In this document: positions 51,810 through 59,591 of the stretch, one piece after another
Layout of the letters: each line of letters begins with the position of its first letter
Numbering within the stretch: position 1 is the stretch's first letter
Source: Lysobacterales bacterium
GTDB lineage: Bacteria > Pseudomonadota > Gammaproteobacteria > Xanthomonadales > Ahniellaceae
Assembly: GCA_016182785.1 (NCBI GenBank)
Contig: JACPFU010000010.1
Span: forward strand, 62,001 to 126,000
Direction: 5' to 3'
Length of the DNA stretch: 64,000 bases
Made by a program: the position numbers and the translations under genes
Notes under the pieces: model-generated
Databases searched by the model: none
The model's input: only the letters and a program-made list of their open reading frames with translations
Told to the model about the DNA's origin: nothing

Positions 51810-53153
51810 TCAGTCGAAGCTGTCGCCAAACAGTGCGCCGCGCCCACGCAGCTGGAACACCGCGGCTCCGGCGGGGGTGTTGCCGACCAGTTCGTAGTCG
51901 CGCACGGCGATTCCGATCGAAGTCGGCGCGAAGTAGGCGTGCAGGTCGCAGGAGTTCCCGGGCGGCAACGCGAACGGCAGCGGCGGACAACTGGCGAACA
52001 ACACGGTGAATGGCGATGACGGCGCACCGATCAACTGCAGGCTGTTGACCAGCCAGGGCGAGGTGCCGGCATTGCCGAGCGTGATGATCTGCGGGCCGGC
52101 GAGCGCGCCGACGTCGATCGCGCCGAAGTCGATGCCCGCGGGCGCGACCAGCGGCGCCGGCGCGCCGCCGATGCCGCTCAAGGCCACGCTGTCGGGCGAG
52201 GTTGGCGCGTTGCTGGTGATGGTCAGGTTGCCGGCGACGGGCCCAGCGGCGGTAGGCGCGAAGACGTAGCGCAGTTCGCATTGGCTGCCGGGTGCGAGGG
52301 CAAACGGCGTCGGCGCGCAGGTTCCGCCGGGCGCGTCGAGGAACGGCGCCGGCGCGGTGGAAATCGACCCGACCGTGAGCGATGCGGTGCCGACGTTGGT
52401 CAGCGTCAGCGCGCGCGATCCGGACACGGTGGCGACGTCGACGACGCCGAAATCGATCGGATTGGGCTGCAGGTCGATCTGCGGCGTGGCCGGCGGCGGC
52501 GCGTTCAGGCGGATCATCCAGGTGGCGTCGCTGGTGCCGGCGAAGATCGCGGTACCCACCGGTGCCACCGGCCCCTGCGCCAGCGCCAGCGCGTTCGGAG
52601 CGACCGGCACGCCATTGTCGCTGCTGGCGACGAAGCTGTGCTGATTCGGCGGATAGGCCGGGATGCTGTCGGTGCCATCGCGGTCGAGGCTGCCGACCAG
52701 CACCTGGCCGTTGTAGCTGACGATGGCGCCGGCGAAGAACACCTGGCCCACTGCCAGCGTCACCGGCGGCGTCAGCGCGTAGCTCGCGAAGGCGTTGCTG
52801 CCGCTGCCCTGGACGGTTCCGCTGGCGGACGCAATCACCAGTGCGTCGAGCGGATTGCCGTCCTGGTTCGGATCGGCCCACAGGTAGACCGCAAGCGGGT
52901 GTCCGTCGCCGATGTTGTTCTGCACCGCGTTGCCGCCAAAGGCAATGCGGACCGCGGTGATGGTGGTGTTTCCGGGTTGCACCACGAAGCGGTTCAGCCA
53001 CGCGAACGAGTTGCTGCCGGCGCTCTGCACGCCGATGCCCATTTCCTTGACGCCATCGTCGGCGCGGTACTCGTCGATGGCCCGTGCCAGTGGCGGCGGC
53101 AGCAGCATCGCGGCCGCCAGCGGCAGTCTCCAGGAACGCAACGCTGCAGGCAT
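51810..53153 (-). CDS. Secreted choice-of-anchor-D protein with C-terminal ALFGDSFD
   Basis: A 447-residue exported protein. The signal peptide is MPAALRSWRLPLAAAMLLPP then PLARA. Residues about 30-215 form a beta-rich domain (GSNSFAWLNRFVVQPGNTTI). Two ASH/choice-of-anchor-D Ig-like repeats follow: about 220-335 (PNPIDFGVVDVATVSGSRAL) and 336-440 (PAGIDFGAIDVGALAGP), each with a Cys pair (GGTCAPTPFALAPGSQC; SCPPLPFALPPGNSC). The protein stops with RGALFGDSFD, nearly identical to the AIFMDGFD near the end of the giant beta-helix protein. The ATG at 53153 is chosen for its signal peptide. Function is unknown; a cell-surface or extracellular T2SS cargo is likely. Confidence 0.85.
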   Translation of the reverse strand: MPAALRSWRLPLAAAMLLPPPLARAIDEYRADDGVKEMGIGVQSAGSNSFAWLNRFVVQPGNTTITAVRIAFGGNAVQNNIGDGHPLAVYLWADPNQDGNPLDALVIASASGTVQGSGSNAFASYALTPPVTLAVGQVFFAGAIVSYNGQVLVGSLDRDGTDSIPAYPPNQHSFVASSDNGVPVAPNALALAQGPVAPVGTAIFAGTSDATWMIRLNAPPPATPQIDLQPNPIDFGVVDVATVSGSRALTLTNVGTASLTVGSISTAPAPFLDAPGGTCAPTPFALAPGSQCELRYVFAPTAAGPVAGNLTITSNAPTSPDSVALSGIGGAPAPLVAPAGIDFGAIDVGALAGPQIITLGNAGTSPWLVNSLQLIGAPSSPFTVLFASCPPLPFALPPGNSCDLHAYFAPTSIGIAVRDYELVGNTPAGAAVFQLRGRGALFGDSFD

Positions 53154-53312
53154 CGTCGTCCTCCGCTTCGGCAGTAATCCGGACCCGGCCTGGCCGGAAT
53201 CCGGAACTGCGACGAGCCTAGCAACAATGTGTCCGATTGCAAAAAGCAGCGGCGGAGGGCGCATCCGGACACGCCGTGCCGGCCCCGGCTGACCTCGCCC
53301 CGGGCGCACTGC

Positions 53313-53318
53313 TAGGCT
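53313..53318 (+). promoter_or_regulatory. Candidate -10 box for a leaderless ELM1-family transcript
   Basis: TAGGCT followed by CGCGGCG and then the ATG at 53326. The same seven-base spacer precedes the DUF3426 gene at 62685. No Shine-Dalgarno sequence is visible. Confidence 0.3.
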
Positions 53319-53325
53319 CGCGGCG

Positions 53326-54285
53326 ATGCCCTCGCACCGTTTTGCAACCGTCCTCGCGATCAGCGACCAAGCCGCCGGCAACCGCCGCCAGGCGACCGCG
53401 CTGGCGCAGGCGCTGCGCGACGACGCGCATCAGGTCGAGATCGCGTTCCCGCACTTCTCGCGCTGGCTGGCCCCGCACCTGCCGGAACGCGCGATCGGGG
53501 CGCTGCCGGCCGCGGTGCGCGATGCCCCGGGGCCGCTGCTCGCGATCGGCTGCGGCCGCCAGGGGGCGCTGGCGCTGCGCGCGCTCAAGCGTGCCCGCGG
53601 TCGCGAGGTGTTCACGCTGCAGATCCTCGACCCGCGCTGCAAGCTCGACGATTTCGACCTACTGGTGGTGCCCGAACACGATGACCTCGGCGGCCCCAAG
53701 GTGCTGCGCACGCTGGGTGCCCTGCATCCGGTCGACGAACGCTGGCTGGCGCGCGCACGCCAGGATTTCCGCGACTTCGCCGAACTGCCGAAGCCGTGGA
53801 CCAGCGTGCTGATCGGCGGCCCGAACCGCGCGCAGTCGATCGACGCGCATTGGCTCGGGCGCCTGTTCGACCAGCTCGCCGCGCAGCGCCGCGAGATCGG
53901 CACGCTCGCGGTCAGCGCCTCGCGACGCACGCCACCGAAGCTGCGCGAGTTGATCCGCAGCCACGCCCACCGGCTCGACGCCCGCATCTGGCTGGACGAG
54001 CGCGACGGTCCGAACCCCTACCCGGCGCTGCTCGCCTTCGCCGACCGCATCGTGGTTTCGCCGGACTCGGTCAACATGATCTCGGAAGCCTGCGCGGTCG
54101 GCGTCCCGGTGCACACGCTGCTGACCCAGCCGCTCCAGGGCAAGCTGCAGCGCTTCCACGCCGCGCTGCGCCAACGCGGCCTGCTGCACGACCTCGCCGC
54201 GTGCAGCTGGCCACGCCCGCCGCTGCGCGAACTCGCCGCGATCGTCGACGAAGTACGCGCACGGCTGACGTTTACGCTGAGCTGA
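53326..54285 (+). CDS. Mitochondrial-fission ELM1-family (GT-B-like) protein
   Basis: A 319-residue protein of the ELM1/DUF1022 family: AISDQAAGNRRQATALAQAL at the N-terminus, CGRQGALALRALKRARG, VLIGGPNRAQ in the linker and RIVVSPDSVNMISEACAVGV in the C-domain. The last block resembles nucleotide-sugar binding in GT-B enzymes. Bacterial members are encoded near envelope-glycan genes but their reaction is not established. It is divergent from the choice-of-anchor-D gene. Confidence 0.86.
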   Translation: MPSHRFATVLAISDQAAGNRRQATALAQALRDDAHQVEIAFPHFSRWLAPHLPERAIGALPAAVRDAPGPLLAIGCGRQGALALRALKRARGREVFTLQILDPRCKLDDFDLLVVPEHDDLGGPKVLRTLGALHPVDERWLARARQDFRDFAELPKPWTSVLIGGPNRAQSIDAHWLGRLFDQLAAQRREIGTLAVSASRRTPPKLRELIRSHAHRLDARIWLDERDGPNPYPALLAFADRIVVSPDSVNMISEACAVGVPVHTLLTQPLQGKLQRFHAALRQRGLLHDLAACSWPRPPLRELAAIVDEVRARLTFTLS

Positions 54286-54292
54286 AGGACCT

Positions 54293-54387
54293 GTCGGGCC
54301 ACCAGTGGCCCTCCCACAGAAGGCCGGCTCCGTCTCGGTATCGGGTGTGGCAGGGGCTTGATGTGGGAGGGCCACTGGTGGCCCGAC
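54293..54387. repeat. Inverted REP doublet (BIME-like)
   Basis: Two 26-bp arms, 54293-54318 and 54362-54387, are perfect reverse complements separated by 43 bp. Each arm has a GTGGGAG head and an inner palindrome (GGCCACCAGTGGCC). The pair fills the gap between the ELM1-family gene and the convergent LplT-PlsC gene, a typical site for REP pairs, where they can act as a bidirectional 3' mRNA stabiliser/terminator. No RAYT transposase gene is in the window. Confidence 0.85.
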
Positions 54388-54393
54388 GCATAG

Positions 54394-56283
54394 CTAAGCC
54401 CAATCCCCGCGCAGCTCCCGCACCTTCGTTTCGAGCGCGGCGGCGCTGGCCTGCTCGGGCGGCACCGGGTCGGCGACGACCAGCGCGATGCGTGACCAGA
54501 AACGGCGCGGCAGGCGCGCGCGGCCGAGCGCGGAGTCCTTGCGCGAGAACAGCGAACCCCACAGTCCGCGCAGCGCAATTGGCACCACCGGCACCGGACG
54601 CGCGGCGAGGATGCGCTCGATGCCGGGCCGGAACGGCAGCATCTCGCCGGTGCGCGTGATCGCGCCCTCGGGGAAGATGCCGACCACCTCGCCTTCCGCG
54701 AGCGCACGATCGACCTCGGCGTAGGCGCGTTCGAGCAGCGCCGGATCGACCTTGGCGGAAGCGATCGGAATGGCTTTCGCGGTGCGGAAGATGAAGCTCA
54801 GCACCGGGATCTTGAAGATGCCGTGGTCCATCACGAAGCGGATCGGGCGGCGCACGCTGCCGCCGATGATCAGCGCGTCGACGAAGCTGACGTGGTTCGC
54901 AACGACCACGCACGGCCCCTCGTCCGGCACCTTGTCCAGCCCCTCGACTTTCAGGCGGTACAGGGTGTTGATGATGATCCAGATCAGGAACCGCATCAGG
55001 AACTCGGGCACCAGCGTGAAGATGTAGATCGCCACGATCGCGTTCAGCACCGCGGTCGCGAGCAGCAACTGCGGGATGCTGAACTTGAACACGTTGAGCA
55101 ACAGCACCGCGACCGCCGCCGCGATGACCATGAACAGCGCGTTGAGGATGTTGTTCGCGGCGATGATGCGCGAGCGTCGCTTCGGGTCGGAGCGGCTTTG
55201 CACCAGCGCGAACAGCGGCACGATGAAGAAGCCGCTGAACACCGCCATCGCGACCAGGTCGAACAGCACCCGCCAAGCGCCCGGCTGCACCAGGAACTCG
55301 CGGATGGCGTGGTGCTGTTCGCCGGCCGGGTTCGGCCAGGCGAAGAACAGGTCGGCACCGAACACGGTCATGCCGATCGCGCCGAACGGCACCAGGCCGA
55401 TCTCGACCTTGTGCCCGGACAGCCGCTCGCACAGCATCGAGCCGAGACCGATGCCGATCGAAAACAGCGCCAGCAGCATCGTGTACACGCCCGGGTCGCC
55501 ACCCAGTACCTGCTTGGTGTAGCTCGGCAACTGGGTGAAGTACATCGAACCGAAGAACCAGAACCAGGAGATGCCGAGGCAAGACAGCAGCACCGCGCGG
55601 TTGCCGCGCAGCAGCTGCACATTGCGCCAGGTCTCGCTGATCGGGTTCCAGTTGATCTTCAGACCGGGATCGACCGGTGCCGCCGGCGGCATCGCCAGCG
55701 CGGTGCCAAGACCGAGCAGCGCCAGCCCGATGGTCGCGGCCGCCACCCAGAAGTGGCCATCGCCCTCGATGCGGATCAGGCTCGACCCGAGCAGGGTGCC
55801 GAGCAGGATGGCAAGGAATGTCGCCATCTCGATCAGGCCGTTGCCGCCGACCAACTCCTTGTCGTCGAGCACCTGCGGCAGGATGCCGTACTTGAGCGGC
55901 CCGAACAGGGTCGAGTGCAGGCCCATCAGGAACAGGGTGACCAGCAGCAGGCCGATGTTGGCGTGGGTGAAGCCGATCGCCGCCACCACCATGATTGCGA
56001 TTTCGAGCAGCTTCACCGCCTGTGCCAGCCGCGCCTTGTCGTACTTGTCGGCCAGTTGCCCGGAGGTGGCCGAGAACAGGAAGAACGGCAGGATGAACAA
56101 CCCGGCGGCCAGGTTGGTGTACTGGTGCTCCTCGGCCTCGCTCAGACCGACGGTCAGGAACGTGATCAGGATGATCAGCGCGTTCTTGAACACGTTGTCA
56201 TTGAACGCGCCCAGCGCCTGGGTCAGGAAGAACGGCAGGAAACGACGTTCCTTCAGCAGTGCGAACTGGTTGCTTGTGCTCAT
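54394..56283 (-). CDS. Fused lysophospholipid transporter-acyltransferase (LplT-PlsC)
   Basis: A 629-residue bifunctional protein. Residues 1 to about 415 are an MFS/LplT-type transporter (LTQALGAFNDNVFKNALIIL; LFLMGLHSTLFGPLKYGILP). Residues about 430-629 are a PlsC acyltransferase with H464...D469 in NHVSFVD and GIFPEGAITRTGEM. It should flip lysophospholipid inward and re-acylate it. E. coli uses separate LplT and Aas; here the AMP-binding acyl-ACP synthetase part of Aas is absent. The ATG at 56283 is chosen over a longer frame. Confidence 0.9.
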   Translation of the reverse strand: MSTSNQFALLKERRFLPFFLTQALGAFNDNVFKNALIILITFLTVGLSEAEEHQYTNLAAGLFILPFFLFSATSGQLADKYDKARLAQAVKLLEIAIMVVAAIGFTHANIGLLLVTLFLMGLHSTLFGPLKYGILPQVLDDKELVGGNGLIEMATFLAILLGTLLGSSLIRIEGDGHFWVAAATIGLALLGLGTALAMPPAAPVDPGLKINWNPISETWRNVQLLRGNRAVLLSCLGISWFWFFGSMYFTQLPSYTKQVLGGDPGVYTMLLALFSIGIGLGSMLCERLSGHKVEIGLVPFGAIGMTVFGADLFFAWPNPAGEQHHAIREFLVQPGAWRVLFDLVAMAVFSGFFIVPLFALVQSRSDPKRRSRIIAANNILNALFMVIAAAVAVLLLNVFKFSIPQLLLATAVLNAIVAIYIFTLVPEFLMRFLIWIIINTLYRLKVEGLDKVPDEGPCVVVANHVSFVDALIIGGSVRRPIRFVMDHGIFKIPVLSFIFRTAKAIPIASAKVDPALLERAYAEVDRALAEGEVVGIFPEGAITRTGEMLPFRPGIERILAARPVPVVPIALRGLWGSLFSRKDSALGRARLPRRFWSRIALVVADPVPPEQASAAALETKVRELRGDWA

Positions 56284-56400
56284 GCCGACTCCCGGGGGGA
56301 CGCCGGCGACCTTAGCAAGCGGCGCTTGCCGGGGGCTACGCTGGCAACGGCAGACAGCAAACCGGGGGAAGGCGACGCATCGCGCCGCAGCCCCCGAAGT

Positions 56401-56429
56401 TTGACGCCCAATTTGCCGCGCATCATGAT
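56401..56429 (+). promoter_or_regulatory. Promoter of the VapBC-like operon
   Basis: TTGACG (56401-56406) and CATGAT (56424-56429) with exactly 17 bp between. The -10 box lies inside the 18-bp palindrome, 26 bp upstream of the antitoxin ATG. Confidence 0.6.
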
Positions 56430-56434
56430 GCGCG
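56417..56434 (+). promoter_or_regulatory. 18-bp palindromic operator of the VapBC-like operon
   Basis: CGCGCATCATGATGCGCG is a perfect palindrome. It covers the -10 region of the toxin-antitoxin promoter, 20 bp before the antitoxin start, the expected place for autorepression by a ribbon-helix-helix antitoxin. Confidence 0.7.
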
Positions 56435-56454
56435 CGCATCAAACGGGGTGTCCC

Positions 56455-56682
56455 ATGCGCACGACCATCGACATTCCGGACCAGGCCCATCGCCGGCTGA
56501 AGCAGCTGGCGCAGGCGAAGGGCATGAATCTCGGCACGCTGCTGCTGACGCTGAGCGATCAGGCCCTGGGCCTCAACACCGACCCCACGACCGGCCTCAT
56601 CCGCAGCCCGGTGACCGGCTTTCTCAAGCTCTCGGTCGGCCGCCCGGTGACCCCGGCAGAACTCAAGTCGCTGGACGAGTGA
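56455..56682 (+). CDS. VapB-like ribbon-helix-helix antitoxin
   Basis: A 75-residue protein with an N-terminal RHH fold (MRTTIDIPDQAHRRLKQLAQ, then AKGMNLGTLL) and a flexible C-terminal region (FLKLSVGRPVTPAELKSL) expected to bind the toxin. Its stop overlaps the toxin ATG (ATGATG context, TGATG). The DNA-binding half probably recognises the palindrome at 56417-56434. Confidence 0.9.
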   Translation: MRTTIDIPDQAHRRLKQLAQAKGMNLGTLLLTLSDQALGLNTDPTTGLIRSPVTGFLKLSVGRPVTPAELKSLDE

Positions 56683-57104
56683 TGGCCGGCTGGCTGCTGG
56701 ATACCAGCGTTCTGCTTGCGCTGGGGCTGGACGATCACGTGCACAACGCCGTTGCCGAGCGCTGGGTAGCCGCCTTCGACAGCCGGTTCGCCACCTGTCC
56801 GCTGACGCAACTGGGTTTTCTGCGCAGCGTCAAGCAACTCCGCCGCGACATCAGCATTCATCAGATCGGTGCAGTGCTGGAAAGCCTGTGCAACGATCGA
56901 CGGCACTTCTTCGTCCCGGCGGACATCGATGTTCGCGGCGCCGACTGGCGCACAACGCTTGGCCACCAGCAGATCACCGACGCCTACCTGGCCGGCCTTG
57001 CCCGCCACCACGGGTTGAAACTGGCAACGCTCGATCACTGCCTGGTCGCCACACACGAGGATGTGGCGGTCTTGATCACCGAAGCCGCCGGCAGTTCGCC
57101 GTAA
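56682..57104 (+). CDS. VapC-like PIN-domain ribonuclease toxin
   Basis: A 140-residue PIN-domain toxin. The first acidic residue is D7 in WLLDTSVLLALG, and the TCPLTQLGFLRSV block sits where many PIN toxins carry a second acidic residue, here Gln. QQITDAYLAGLARHHGLKLA and TLDHCLV carry the remaining acidic residues. Members cut tRNA or rRNA. It is coupled to the antitoxin by a one-base overlap and appears intact. Confidence 0.9.
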   Translation: MAGWLLDTSVLLALGLDDHVHNAVAERWVAAFDSRFATCPLTQLGFLRSVKQLRRDISIHQIGAVLESLCNDRRHFFVPADIDVRGADWRTTLGHQQITDAYLAGLARHHGLKLATLDHCLVATHEDVAVLITEAAGSSP

Positions 57105-57227
57105 CCCATCCATACGCTTCGAACATGCGTTTCAAGCGCCGATTTACCGCGAAATGCCGGCGATACTGCGCCGATCTGGACAGGATAACGTCGGCGCTGC
57201 AGACTACGTTTCTTTGATGGAACCGGC

Positions 57228-57698
57228 GTGGCGAAGATCCTCCTGCTCAATGGCCCGAACCTGAACCTGCTCGGCGAACGCGAGCCGGGGGTCTATGGCC
57301 GCGGCACGCTGGCGGAGATCGAGCAGGCGGCGCGCACCCAGGCATCGGCCAGCGGCCACGAACTGGACAGCCTGCAATCGAACAGCGAACTGGCCTGGAT
57401 CGAACGCCTGCACGCGGCGAGAACGGACGGAACGGCGTTCATCGTCGCCAATCCGGGCGCGTTCACGCACCAGAGCGTCGCCATCCGCGACGCGCTTTCC
57501 GCGGCCGCCCTGCCGTTCATCGAGGTGCATCTGTCGAATGTCCACGCGCGCGAGCCGTTCCGGCATCGCTCGCTGTTTTCCGACCGCGCGGTCGGGGTGA
57601 TCGCCGGCCTCGGGCCGGACGGTTACGAATACGCCATGCACGCCGCGATCCGCCACCTCGCAAAGGGGGCAGTCGATGGCATCCAGACGGGGATCTGA
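57228..57698 (+). CDS. aroQ: Type II 3-dehydroquinate dehydratase
   Basis: A 156-residue dodecameric enzyme of the shikimate pathway (3-dehydroquinate to 3-dehydroshikimate). Conserved [17 protein letters not shown] carries the catalytic Arg and Tyr on the mobile lid, and [16 protein letters not shown] and [14 protein letters not shown] complete the site. The start is a GTG at 57228. It precedes accB-accC, the common aroQ-accB-accC order of gammaproteobacteria. Confidence 0.95.
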   Translation: MAKILLLNGPNLNLLGEREPGVYGRGTLAEIEQAARTQASASGHELDSLQSNSELAWIERLHAARTDGTAFIVANPGAFTHQSVAIRDALSAAALPFIEVHLSNVHAREPFRHRSLFSDRAVGVIAGLGPDGYEYAMHAAIRHLAKGAVDGIQTGI

Positions 57699-57732
57699 GC
57701 CGAACGCTCGGACGAAAACGGGGAAAAAGACG

Positions 57733-58215
57733 ATGGACCTGCGCAAGATCAAGAAGCTGATCGACCTGCTCGAAGCCAGCAACCTGAGCGAACTGGAGAT
57801 CAAGGAAGGCGAGGAGGTGGTGCGCCTCGCGCGCATGCCGAAGCAGATGCCGATGATGATGCCGGCACCGGCTGCGGCCGCGCCGGTCACCCATGTCCAC
57901 GTCGAGCAGCGCCCGAGCGCGGGCGGCCAGCACCACGCGCATGTCGACGGCACCCACGGCGGCGGTCGCGAACTGCCCGACGGCCACGTGATCCGCGCCC
58001 CGATGGTCGGCACCTTCTATGGTTCGCCGAATCCGGAAGCGCCGCCGTTCGTCAAGATCGGCCAGCAGGTCAAGGCCGGCGACGTGCTCGGCATCATCGA
58101 GGCGATGAAGATGTTCAATCAGATCGAGGCCGACATCTCCGGCACCGTCACCGCGATCCTCGCGACCAGCGGCCAGCCGGTGGAATTCGACGAACCCATG
58201 TTCGTGATTGGCTGA
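57733..58215 (+). CDS. accB: Biotin carboxyl carrier protein of acetyl-CoA carboxylase
   Basis: A 160-residue BCCP. The N-terminal helix ([20 protein letters not shown]) binds biotin carboxylase, and the biotinyl domain (about 80-160) has the biotinylation site K126 in EAMKM. The linker between them (about 45-78) is unusually His-rich ([22 protein letters not shown]) instead of the normal Ala/Pro type. An upstream in-frame ATG at 57676 overlaps aroQ and is not favoured. Confidence 0.95.
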   Translation: MDLRKIKKLIDLLEASNLSELEIKEGEEVVRLARMPKQMPMMMPAPAAAAPVTHVHVEQRPSAGGQHHAHVDGTHGGGRELPDGHVIRAPMVGTFYGSPNPEAPPFVKIGQQVKAGDVLGIIEAMKMFNQIEADISGTVTAILATSGQPVEFDEPMFVIG

Positions 58216-58225
58216 GCGCGCCCAG

Positions 58226-59590
58226 ATGCTCGACAAAGTCGTCATCGCCAATCGCGGCGAAATTGCATTGCGCGTGCTGCGCGCCTGCCATGCGCTCGGC
58301 ATCAAGACGGTGGCGGTGCACTCGACCGTCGACCGCAACCTCAAGCACGTCGGCATGGCCGACGAGTCGGTCTGCATCGGCCCGGCGCCGGCGTCCGACA
58401 GCTACCTGAACATCCCGCGCATCATCGCCGCGGCCGAAGTGACCGATGCCGAAGCGATCCATCCGGGCTACGGTTTCCTCAGCGAGAACGCCGACTTCGC
58501 CGAACGCGTCGAAAAGTCCGGCTTCGTCTTCATCGGCCCGACCGCGGACGTGATCCGGCTGATGGGCGACAAGGTCGAGGCGATCCGCGCGATGAAGGCG
58601 GCCGGCGTGCCCTGCGTGCCCGGCTCCGGCGGCCCGCTCGGTGACGACCCGGACGAGAACTCGCGCATCGCCCGCGACATCGGCTACCCGGTGATCATCA
58701 AGGCCGCCGGCGGCGGCGGCGGTCGCGGCATGCGCGTGGTGCACACCGAGCCGGCGCTGCACAACGCGATCGGCACGACCAAGGCCGAGGCCAAGGCAGC
58801 GTTCGGCAACGACATGGTGTACATGGAGAAATTTCTGGAGAACCCGCGCCATGTCGAGGTCCAGGTGCTGGCCGACGGCCAGGGCAACGCCATCCACCTC
58901 GGCGAGCGCGACTGCTCGATGCAGCGTCGCCACCAGAAGGTGGTCGAGGAAGCGCCCGCGCCGGGAATCACGCCGGCGATGCGCGAACAGATCGGCAGCG
59001 TCTGCGTCGAAGCCTGCATCCGCATCGGCTACCGCGGCGCCGGCACCTTCGAGTTCCTGTTCCAGGACGGGCACTTCTATTTCATCGAGATGAACACCCG
59101 CATCCAGGTCGAGCATCCGGTCACCGAGCTGGTCACCGGCATCGACCTGGTGCGCGAGCAACTGCTGATCGCCGGCGGCGAGAAGCTGTCGATCCGGCAA
59201 AGCGACGTGGTGCTGCGCGGCCATGCAATCGAGTGCCGCATCAATGCCGAGGACCCGGACAACTTCATGCCCTGCCCGGGCATGGTCACCCGCTTCCATG
59301 CGCCCGGCGGACCCGGGGTTCGCGTCGACACCCACATCTACGACGGCTACCGCATTCCGCCGAACTACGACTCGATGATCGGCAAGCTGATCGTGCACGG
59401 CGCCGACCGTGCCCAGGCGATCTCGCGCATGCGCGTGGCGCTCGCGGAAATGGTCGTGGACGGGATCAAGACCAACATCCCGCTGCAGGGCCGGATCATG
59501 GCCGACCGCGGCTTCCAGCAGGGCGGCATGAACATCCACTACCTCGAAAAACGCATCGCCGAGCGCAAGGACAAGCCGATCGGGCTGTGA
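58226..59590 (+). CDS. accC: Biotin carboxylase subunit of acetyl-CoA carboxylase
   Basis: A 454-residue ATP-grasp enzyme that carboxylates the biotin on Acc[21 protein letters not shown] opens the biotin-carboxylase N-domain, the glycine-rich loop [14 protein letters not shown] binds ATP, and [20 protein letters not shown] carries metal and catalytic residues. The ATG at 58226 is used; a TTG at 58208 would overlap accB. In relatives prmA follows directly, but here two accessory genes intervene. Confidence 0.96.
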   Translation: MLDKVVIANRGEIALRVLRACHALGIKTVAVHSTVDRNLKHVGMADESVCIGPAPASDSYLNIPRIIAAAEVTDAEAIHPGYGFLSENADFAERVEKSGFVFIGPTADVIRLMGDKVEAIRAMKAAGVPCVPGSGGPLGDDPDENSRIARDIGYPVIIKAAGGGGGRGMRVVHTEPALHNAIGTTKAEAKAAFGNDMVYMEKFLENPRHVEVQVLADGQGNAIHLGERDCSMQRRHQKVVEEAPAPGITPAMREQIGSVCVEACIRIGYRGAGTFEFLFQDGHFYFIEMNTRIQVEHPVTELVTGIDLVREQLLIAGGEKLSIRQSDVVLRGHAIECRINAEDPDNFMPCPGMVTRFHAPGGPGVRVDTHIYDGYRIPPNYDSMIGKLIVHGADRAQAISRMRVALAEMVVDGIKTNIPLQGRIMADRGFQQGGMNIHYLEKRIAERKDKPIGL

Positions 59591-59591
59591 C

